This document shows, piece by piece, positions 39,940 to 50,700 of a DNA stretch of 64,000 bases. Position numbers and translations under genes: made by a program. The notes beneath the pieces were generated by a model that was not told the DNA's origin, searched no databases, and worked only from the letters and a program-made list of their open reading frames with translations. The DNA comes from Iris pallida (lineage: Eukaryota; Streptophyta; Magnoliopsida; Asparagales; Iridaceae), in contig JANAVB010015600.1 in assembly GCA_029216955.1 (NCBI GenBank), positions 36,196,497 through 36,260,496 of the forward strand. The letters run 5' to 3'. Numbering within the stretch: the first letter of the stretch is position 1; each line of letters opens with the position of its first letter.

Positions 39940-41873
39940 ACTGCAGTGTCAGGTGAGTAGATGTGTCAAGAGTGTATAGGCAAGGATGTGTGAGTGAGTG
40001 CAATGTGAGCAATGCAAACAGAAAATGAATTTGGGGTATGCAATGAAGGGTCTAATGATGCAATGCACTGGAAAACAAGTGTGCAGCAGAACAAGCGTAA
40101 TGTGTCAGAGTAAGGTGTGTCAATATACAAGTGTGTGCGTGTGAAGGGTGAATGCAAGTGTGTGTCAAAGGAGTGTATAGGCAAAGACAAGTGTTCAGAA
40201 GTGTGCAGATGTGTCAATATAAAAGTGTAAGTGTTCAATGATAGTGGCAAGGGGAATGCAAATGTATCATGTGCAGCATTTATGAATAAGTGAATGAGTG
40301 AAATGTGTCAAGAGTGTCAGTTAGTGTCAAAGAGTATCAGACGTGTGTCAGATGTGTGAAGTGCAGTAGACAAATGTGATGTGCAGACATGTAAGTAAAT
40401 GCACAAGTGAATGCAAAGTGTGCAAGTGTCTAATGAGTGATGTGTCAAACAATGAAGTGTACAGAGAATGTGTCAAGAGTGAAGAGTGTCATAGTGTACA
40501 GCAAGGGATGTGTGTGTGCAGTGTCACATGAGTGTCAAGGAAGTGTCAAAGCAAAGCAAGTGTTTAGCAAGGTTTAACATGTGCACAGCAGAGTGTCAAA
40601 CGAGTGTAGGTGCAAGATGTAATCAGAGAATGTGTCATGTGTGCATGTATGTGCAGCATGTGTCAAACATGTGTCAAGTAACTGTGTCAATACGTATCAG
40701 AGCAATGCACAGACAAACAGAGAATAGCAACAGTCTCGACTGCACAGAGCAGTGGGAATCTGTGGGTCAAATCACAGCTCGAAACCACAATGGCTCGAAG
40801 CCCAACTCTCCCAATCTGTTGTCAGATAATGCCCCTACCCAAAACAGTAGCTAGGTTTGAAATCGTGGCGTGTCGAGTGTGAACTTGGTCTGCAGTAGCA
40901 GGGGATGCACTGTAGCCAGTGCATCCAAGGCTACATGTCCCCGTGTCCAAATAACCATACCAAATGACCTCGATTTCACCTCAGTCAATCACAAATGCAT
41001 TCCACAGAATATAAGCTACCCAAAAGTGTAATTACATCATATATTGGTGAACTAAACTTCCTATGGGACATTTCGTCGAACATTTGAGATACCTTTCCGA
41101 TGTACCTCAAATGGACACGAACTAGACCTAAATCATTCCTAGGTCTAGGGGGACCCTAAATGGATGCATCTACAATAATAAAACTAAAATCTAATAGGTT
41201 TAGAGGCTCTTACCAATTGGGAGTTGGAATCCTAATGAAAATCTTCTTGAAATGATCTCCCACTAAATCCAATGGTTAAATTGCTCCAAATCCTTCCTAG
41301 CTAACCAATAGAGACCTCCTCTCCTCAAGAGGAAGAGTTTGCAATTGTTTTGGATGAATTTGGAGTTGGTTTGAGGAATGGGACAAATTTAGGGAAGAAC
41401 ACAAATTAGAGTTAGGGTTTCTATGAAAGAGGGAAGAAAGGGGGCTAATATTGATCTATATAGGGGGGAAACCCTAGGTGGCCGGCCATGGGTCTAGGGT
41501 TAGGGTTTGGTCAAGTTGCAATGGCCCAAAATCCTTTCTAAGTTGTAAAATCTAGCCCCTTTTCTAAAGGCCCAAACTAACACATTGTTTCATTCTCTAA
41601 TTAGATTCTAATTGATTCCTAGCTAGATTAGAGTCTAATTACTAATCTAAATCCATTAGCTAGGTCTCCATGGTCATGGTTAGTCTCTAGGCAAAGTAGT
41701 TCTAAGGTTTCACTAGCAAATGATAAAATTACAATACATCAAATTAAATAATATTAAAATAATCAAAATTTATCAATTTATCACTAACATGATTTAAATC
41801 TATTATTTAATAACTAACATGATCAATTTTATAAAAGTTTAAAATTATCCTAATTTTAGAAAGTGGTAGTTAC
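39940..41873 (-). repeat. minus-strand LTR, proximal part (right of nested element)
   Basis: On the minus strand the LTR starts at 41873 with TGTAACTACCACTTTCTAAA, clearly related to the LARD LTR start TGTAACACCCACTTTTCTAA, with similar AT-rich sequence following. From 39940 to about 40850 it is a degenerate array of GTGTCA / TGTGCA words. The host LTR was split by the LARD-like element. Whether this is a solo LTR could not be decided because the far end is unclear. Confidence 0.65.
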
Positions 41874-42124
41874 ATTTTTGAACCAGCAAATCGAGCAACA
41901 AGTTGTCCCCAGACGACCGAACTCAGTCCAAGTTTCCCAAGTGGACCAAATTTGGGCCGAGTTTGCCAAGCTCTGAGACAGCAGCTCCTGCTCCAATTTT
42001 TTGAGTTTCTCTGATACTCCAAATGGCACTCGTCGTACTCCCCGAGCTTCTCCGACACATGGATGGTGCTCGTCTCACTCCGAAATTTTTCCACATAGGT
42101 TGGAAATCCCACCCAACACCAACA
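41874..42124 (-). repeat. copia LTR fragment, minus strand
   Basis: Reverse-complemented it starts TGTTGGTGTTGGGTGGGA and matches 20010-20260 throughout in the same orientation. It abuts the minus-strand gypsy-like LTR exactly at 41873/41874 and may be the start of the 5' LTR of the copia element whose 3' end lies at 19881-20622. In that case copia sequence has been deleted as well as interrupted. Confidence 0.6.
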
Positions 42125-42528
42125 GCAGTTTTGTTGAACTTATTCAACAACTTTTCTGCAAGTTTCCTTGTGTATGTGTATGTAAATTCAAGCACCTTAC
42201 AATTTTTGCCACTGTGTAGTGCTGCCCAGAGTCTGTGCACTGGTTGTCATTAGAGAAAGACAAACTTACAAGATGCTTATGTACTTCAGTTATCTATTCA
42301 AGTATATATTGATGTACATGAAAAATAATTTGCTGGTGAACAAACAATTAGCCACAACCAAAGGCGGACTGATCAATGTTCACCTCTTCTTGAAGCCTAT
42401 TAGCCTTGTGTGAGTTCTCAGGTTGCTTATAACCCTCTAAATTGTGAAAATGATTCTTTCACTCTCTCTCTCTCTCTACGAAAACTTGAAGTTTCTGACC
42501 CATCTTGTGCTGAAGTCTGCGTTCTCAG

Positions 42529-45500
42529 CTATGTGGTTTCAACGATATTATTCACAACTGTTACTCCTGTCTTTGAGACTACGATAGCAGTGCTTCTGCA
42601 AAATGAGCAAAAATGTATCTACATCATTAGTTTTTGAGGTTTAACAAGCTACTTAAAAATATCTATGTGAAAACACACGGAGATTTATGAATACTCGATA
42701 TATAGGATATACGGCAATCAATGCATGAGGTGCACGAGTGCTATCATTCATGATTAGACAATAAAAAGAGTGATTCAATTCGTAGACCACATACATACTA
42801 ACGATATTCTCTCGCCCACACCCACTAGTAATATATGATCATGACATCGTAGAGATGTTACATGGTAAACAAGTAAACATGGCAAGTAACATGAAAATAC
42901 GTGAACATGAATTCTAGCAAGTCTATAAGATGTATCTCTTTCATGCACAAGTAACATGTAAGCATGAATCAAGATCTAAGAACAAAAGGAGACAGTGAAA
43001 CTAACATATAATTAAAATAATGACAACCAATCCAGTTGAGTAGTGGTCTAGAGATGAACTGAAATATCATAGGATGATATGTTATGTGAATGCAAATCCT
43101 TCATAGAAAATCGTAAAACGGGTAAAACCATTGTTGGTTAAGAACTGGAAACACAGAGCATAATAGGCTCATATATATAACATACAACATAATTATTTAG
43201 GAAAGCGAGATTAATTAATATTCGATAAAGTATATTTAAACATGCACGACTGTTTTGTTATTTTGAGTAGATATTTGCTTCTTTTTCCTACTAGATTGAT
43301 GACTAAAAGAGCATCAAGACCCACAATATTGGAATGATAGGGCAAACTCACGGGATGCTAGATATCACTCCATGGTCCACGACACCATCGATTCGATCAA
43401 GATCCTTTGCTACTTGAGCTGTATTCATGAAAACAAGTTAGTAAGGAAAAAAAATGTTCACCAAACGAATATATGCTTGATACTATTCATGGAATCATCA
43501 TGAACATATGGCACAAAGAAAATGCTATCTACAACTAAATGTATATGGAAAAAAATTGTACTGAAACATTTGTCCTCACTGGACTAGAACACATGAGTAT
43601 CCATAAGTCATGACATTCAAGTTACACACTATTACTTGATATCTATAACATTGGACGTTGGGGAATTTGAAATTGCTCTCTAGAAATAGTCCTACATCCA
43701 TGTAGCAATCCAAGTGTGTATTTCAATATAAGATTCTTCTTTTATTGACTTGCACACATGGAGAGTGAAAGCCCATGTGGTTGGTATGGTGGGGTGTTTT
43801 AATAGAGGGCAAGGTTCAAGACATCCAAGAAATAATTGTGTTATGTCATCCATTTCTTGAAAATTTTTCTTTGGAGCTAGATCCCGAAGGGCTTCGGTAC
43901 CTAGCGACTCGGACTCGAGTGAGGACATAGGCAAAGCGCGTGAAGGCCGCAAAGTGGAACTTTGATGATGCACTTTTCAGAGGAGCGGGGCATGAGGGGC
44001 GTACGGGTTCAGCAGAGTCGCTCGGGACGCAGATGTTCCGTATGGATGTTGTTCCCACGGAACTGCAATTTCCACAAGGAGACTGCTCCCGCGAAATTGT
44101 GCATGGTTCGTGCGTGGAGGCTGCTCGTGGAGGATGCTCGTGCGGGACTACTACTCGTGTGGGACTGTGATTCGCACGGGACTGCAATTTGCCGGAGCGA
44201 CTGTTTGTTTGTTTCATGGGCGTAACTACCCACTTAGTGGGGGTTACTGCCGTCCACTTAATGTACAGTTACTCTTCGTATTTACTGTCCGTTATGGGGG
44301 TAGTGGTTGTTAGTGGGTTGGCTTCCCTTATATATTCCTCAAGTCTTTCTCTTTTCGGATAAGAGACTTAGAAATATTTTGCTACGAGAGGAGAGTTAGC
44401 AATAGCCATCAGGAGTGTCGAAGTGTTGTCCGTTCGTCCAAGTGCGAAATCCATTCTGAGGGTGACAAGGAACGTTCTAGAAGTTCACTTCTTTGAGCTT
44501 GCTGGTTCCTGGGGAGGAGATCGACGGAAAGGATCGAATCTTGCTTTTAGCAATCGTGGTTTTAATAACTCCAGCAAGAATTTTTGTCTCATTCTTCCTC
44601 TTTTGTTTCTTGTTGTAGCAACTGTGTTGTAAGTTTCAAAAGGCTTACTTTTCAGCACCTTGTAATCTTCTTTCATTAGTTTTTGTAATTTACATTTTCT
44701 ACATAGTTTTGTACGAGCTTTGTAATCCGGCACTAACATTGGATACACACAGTATCAATGTTACCATGCTTGTCGTGAGCGCATCTTAAATGTATTAATA
44801 ACTAGAGAAATATAACTATTTGGAGATTTGATAATAAGCGATAAGAGTGAACCGGTAGTACCTAGATCAAGTATTGGAGATGTAAAGATGACATCCAAAA
44901 CATGGTGCCCTTCACTGGTTACTAATGGAAAGTTTCCTCCATGTGGATCTGCATGTCCAAAGGTTGGTCTCCTCCATACCTTCAAAAAGTTTAGAGGGAG
45001 TTTATTCAAATATAAGGCAATTTCTAACGTTCTTGAAATAATACTTGTTAGATTTTCGTAAAAAAGCAGTCTTCTGAGACAGAAGCAATGAAACTACTCC
45101 TTGCAAGCACGCAAGCATACCTCAGCGTCTCCCAGAAACAAATCATCAATTTCTTCAGCAGTTTCCATCCAGTTACCCTTTCATCATCGGAAGCAACAGT
45201 TCGGAGTTATTAATCATCGGAAAATAGTAGTCACATTTTTATGTTTAGTAACACGTCATGAAGGACAAGATGCAGCTTACTGTATTGACTAAGACAGGGA
45301 TCGATCCATCGAGACCTTTGCCATATTGCTTATCAGGAACAATGAAGGTCAGGTTACTTGCTGTTTTCATTACTGACTGCAAAGGGAACATACAAATGAA
45401 TGTAGATGGAACTCTCTTCTATCTTTTTCTTCTTTTCATTTTTTTTTTGCCTTCTAAAACCTTATTAGACCATCTTACCTTCTCTTGGATTATGGATTCC

Positions 45501-46265
45501 CCACCCTCTAGTTTCCTTCTTCCAATGACGGCAGCAAGCGTGTCCTCTTCGATAATATCAGCATCCATAAATGCAAAATCAATCTAGTATCATAGTGAAG
45601 GTATCAGAACCAATGCAGTCTAAACACCCTTGAATCTGATTTCAACTCTCTAAATGGAGATTTGTTTTTTTGGACTCATTTGTATAGCCAAAGTTGTGAT
45701 TGCTAGTTCGACAATCTACTCATTGCAATACTCACAAAAAATAAGACTAATGCAACCAACTTATTGGATAATAAGAATTTGTGCACACTTGGAGACTATC
45801 TCGGTAATCCTCTAGGGGGATTCCTGCTTTTGCGGCTTCACTCGCACTCGAAACAGACCTGAAACATGTTACAACAGCTGAGAGGTTAGATCCTTTGTAT
45901 GCAAAGAAGTAAGTTGTTTCTTTATGTGGTGTTTGGATGAAGGTTTGGTATCCCTAGGAATCCACTTCACATTGCTTTCCCACGGGAAGGGAATTCAACA
46001 TTTTTCATACCCATTTGGTTAGGTTGGGAATATGCCAGAAAATTGAATTTTCCCTTTCCCATGTTTAGTTCAGACATGAATGGGAATCTTATTTTGTTTA
46101 GTTTTCCACAAATACCCTTTCATTAATTTCATGATGTTACTGTTACTTAAATTTCAGCTGGTGTCATTGAGGGTATTATTGTCCAAAAAATTGAAATTAA
46201 TGTACCCAACAAACATTCACAAGGAAAGATATTTCCAAGGGGGATTAGGTTTTACTTTCCGTGCC

Positions 46266-46300
<35 letters not shown>

Positions 46301-47747
46301 AAAAACCAAATTCTCAATGTCAGACTTACCAAACATGGGTAAGGAACCCAAAACCCATTCCAAGTCTCTAAAACTAGAACCAAACAGCATCTCATAGTCA
46401 TAGAGCGCTAGGAACTAACTCAAATGATACAAATAGCAACAGCTATACAAGTTCGAAGGATTCAAAAGAAGTAAATAAAGCATGCTGGAAAGAGATCAGT
46501 ATTTTGTTCTGCATTGTTACCAAGGACTATATATTCAATACAGGATACTACTTGGGGAAAGGTTTCAGAAACAACAGATATGTTATGTCAAGCCCAATTA
46601 GTCAGAAAATATATCAGGAATCTTGGTATAAAACATGAATACTTTTGAAACCAAATGTGACCAAATACATGTTTTCTGAGCCCATGTTTCCTGAAACCAC
46701 TGAACAAAAACATTATGCCTTCTGAAACAAAATATGTTATTTTCAATTTTTTTCCTAGTATTCTTTCAGAAGCTCTGACTATGTTGGTTAGAAGCTTGAT
46801 TCCATATTTTGGAGAAAAAAAAAATCGCAACAAAAGATTGATTGTGAGTGCTTCTCTTTATAGTCGTTGCCGAAATCTCTCTTGTTGTTCTGGTGATCAA
46901 CATTCTCTTTATGGTGTTACGGAGGATCAAAAATGTCTATGGACATTCCTGATGATGGTGCTGCTTATCTTGAATACAAACTATTCTGTGGTTTAAAAGA
47001 AAACACAAGGAGGGATCCATCATAAAATTGGATTTTGAGAAGGCGTACGATTAGGGCTGTTTCTGACATTCTAAGGGCCCGGTACAAACATAAAATGGTC
47101 TTTTCTTTTTTAACCATCTAAAAATAGCTTTTTAACATTCTAAGGGCCCTAATTGTAGTTTCTAAAAAATAGGGAGGCATAAATCTAAAAGTGCAAATCT
47201 CACATTAGTAATATATACGGAGGTTAAAAAATTTTGGGCCTTCCAGTTTTTGGGGCACAACTTCCACATGCTCAGAAATGGCCTGAGTTGATAGGGACTG
47301 TCTGATCGAGATCTTAAAACTTGGACAAAATGGCACAATATGTAAGGGGTGGATTGAGTAAATTTGGCTAAAGTCGACAAAATCTAATATACTAGTCGAC
47401 GGAAAAGAGGATAGAGAAATAACTTGTAGGAGAGGGGTTGAGAGAAGGTGACCCTTATACCCTCTTATTTTCGTTCTAGTAGAAGACACTTTGCATAGAA
47501 TGCTAGCTAGAAAGGGCTAGAGATGATGGTTTACTCGACATGCTAGAAAAATTAATAAAATGGTATGGGAAGCAACATAGAAAATAGCCTAGGATAGCAC
47601 CTTGTCAATTAGGGAACTGTGTGCAGAAAAGAGGAGATTGGTACTATTATGAGTGGGTTAATCTCAAAGATATGAACATTGACCTTCCTTCGTTGGAAAA
47701 CCACAAGAAAGCAACCTCATTAAAATTATCATAGCTAGCTATTAGAG

Positions 47748-47787
<40 letters not shown>

Positions 47788-50700
47788 TCCCCTTCGAAAT
47801 CAGTCAGTGCCATCAAAGTTGCATCAACAACTAGTCAACTTTGACTTCTTTTTTCTCCTTCCAAAGCGGGCTATGAATCTCCTGCAGGGCACAACGTTCC
47901 CCGACCAATTCTTTTTTGGATATGTGAGCATGGATAGACCGCTATATCCCCTTAGATATCATTTAACATCATTATTTAGCGAAGCTTGGAATGTATAGGA
48001 TCCTGTCAAAAACAATAGAGGGGAAGCCGGTGGAAGCCAAGATTTTAAGCATATTGTTAATAACAATAATCTAGGGGAAGAAAAAGAAAGACTTAGATCT
48101 GAACACCCTACAACAATGGAGCCCTTCAAAGGAAGTAGAGAGAGACTTGTGCAATCGGCTGTGAGACTACCAATGGTAAGTCACAGCGAAATCATTATAC
48201 TGGAATATCAACTTTGGGGGAACTTGAGCGTAATATGCCAAAGGTCCGCATTTTCCTGTGGTTTACCTGTAAAAACTGTTGGTCCCAAAACGCCGCAGAA
48301 GCAATGGTAACTCATCTGAAAAGATAACAAACTTCCGTCTCACGCAAGTACCTAAACAGATCAAACACAGTATATATATGTTTGGTGACTATCTCACTTG
48401 GGTGAATCACAATCTATATATCTCAATAATACAAGATTGATTACAATAATATTGAACCTTTTATCCCTAAGTTCAACTTCTCATCAATCTCAAAAATAAA
48501 ATAAAAAAATATTACAATTGAAATCACTCACCCACCCCTATGATGATATCCCTGAACGAAGAAGACTCCTCAAACCGATATTTCCTTCGTACTATCTCGA
48601 AAGATGAGCCCAAAAAACAAAGTATAGACTTTCTCTTAGACTTCTATAGACTTACTCCCTTGAATCTCTCCTATGAATCTTCTTATCGACAACTCCCCTT
48701 AACCAACTTATATAGGTTAAGAAATCCTAATTTAGGATTAACAATTCCTAAATTAGCCAAGCAATAATAATGGTCGTCCAGATTATATCACACGGTCCAA
48801 AAAAATGCTGACTTGGGTCTACGTCTGAACTAAATCCCGACAGGCAGTATACCGCCAAACCTTCAGAATATGTCATGTGATGAAACACTCCATAATCGAT
48901 ATTACCTTCGGTATATTGTCGCTATTGTTTTGGCTTAATTTGATTCCTAGTCTAGCCACCGATCCCCCGAAGTCTTTGTCGCAACTTTCGTCGATGCTTC
49001 ACGACGTTCAGACTTTCCTTCTATACACCTTGAATCAAAGCTTGAACCCCAACAAACTCCCCCTCCAGTATGATAAGAGGTGTTGCCTCTATAACTCCTC
49101 AAATAGACTTCATACCTGTCGTCCCGTAATATAGTTTATGCTCCCTCTCGTCACTGATTTTGAATCTCCCATGCTGCGTTGCATCTTTCTTCGTCTCCAG
49201 TTCTCGACCAACATGTCGCCACTAGCTGTTATGCGTAGAACCTCCCTAACTATTAGGATCTGTCGACATCAATAACTCAGCCAAGACCGAAGTCCCTGAC
49301 CATCAGTCTCATCGTAAATCTTGGCTACTTATTCCCGACTTTTGTCTTCCATCGAAACGTACTCCCGTTCCGTCGAGCTTTTTTACCCTTGGATAGCCCA
49401 ACCAAACGGACAGTACGGTTCCCTCGAGATTCAAGCGCATGAACCTACCTATCTTCGTATCTGACACTGAAGCTCCCTCGTACACAAGCATCCATTAGTA
49501 GAACATCATTCACTGTGCACGCGTCGATGACCCACAGCTTCTCCTGAACTGTACAAATAGAGATGTATCCATCTTAGCTTGAGTTTGTTGTACTCCTTGA
49601 TCCCCTTCCTGATTTTGAACTGTTGAACCGATGTCGCTCCGTTAAGTTTTGGTGAACAAACTATCACAGCAATCCCTACCTGGAGACCGACCAACTGTCA
49701 TGGGACCAACAAACTGTCTCTCAATCTTTGATGCGCCTCCATTCGTCGTTTTGTCTCGACGAACAAATCGTCTGTGTCTCTCAAATTATCTCGAAGACTC
49801 CCCTCGACAAGTTTTAAATGATCCTCCTGTCGGATATCCTCGAGCCGTCATCTGATATCCTGCCTGTGCACCTCAACGACTTAAGCCTGTACATAACACA
49901 ACATGTATCTTCTCTAGCCAGCAGTTGGGCACCCTTTGTATGCTTCCAATCTTTGTCCTCAGATATACTGCAGCAGACATCATTTGTTAGCTTTTCTACT
50001 GATATCAAGTTATAGCACAAAATCAATACATGACAAACTCCCTTGAGAACGAGCTTCTCATCAAACTTCGTTGTCAAGTGCACGTCAACAAATGCAGTCA
50101 TCCCCTTGTTGTCCATCTTTATACGTCCGAACCTATCGCTTCGGTATGACGTAAAGATCCTCCTTTGCGGAGTGGTGCGATACGACACTCCCATGTCCAA
50201 GACTAATCGTTTTTATGACACAAGCCACAAGGATCCTCTGCTTTGGTTGCTGCGATGATAAGATATCTCATAGCTATAAAATATACCTTATCGTTCTTGC
50301 CTTTAGCATTCCCATTTTTGAGTTTCATGCAGTCTCATTTAAAATAATCCTTTTTGTCACAGCGATAGCATGCATCCTTCCTTGCAGTCCACCCTCACAA
50401 GATCCCGAGAACTCTCATGTTCTCGACTATGACTTAAGCTTTCTCTTCTCGTAGAAAGCAACCATAGTGGACTTATACACCAAATCTCCTCGTTCAGCAA
50501 ACTAATTTTGACTACCTCCATCATGACAACTCCATCAGGTGTAGAGTTACTCATAGATATCACCAACATCTTCTAATTTTTCGACCGAGAACAAAAAAGC
50601 ATCAAGGTCTGAATCTCATCATCAATCACAATATTCATCGCTAGCAGTTGATTGATGATACCCTGAACCTCGTTCAGATGTTGTATCATTGAGACACCCT

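Noticed and set aside
43692..44313. Several ORFs of 67-123 aa on both strands
   Set aside because: All lie inside the copia solo LTR.
44761..45009. 82-aa minus-strand ORF as a separate gene
   Set aside because: It is exon 7 of the isomerase gene read through its intron boundaries.
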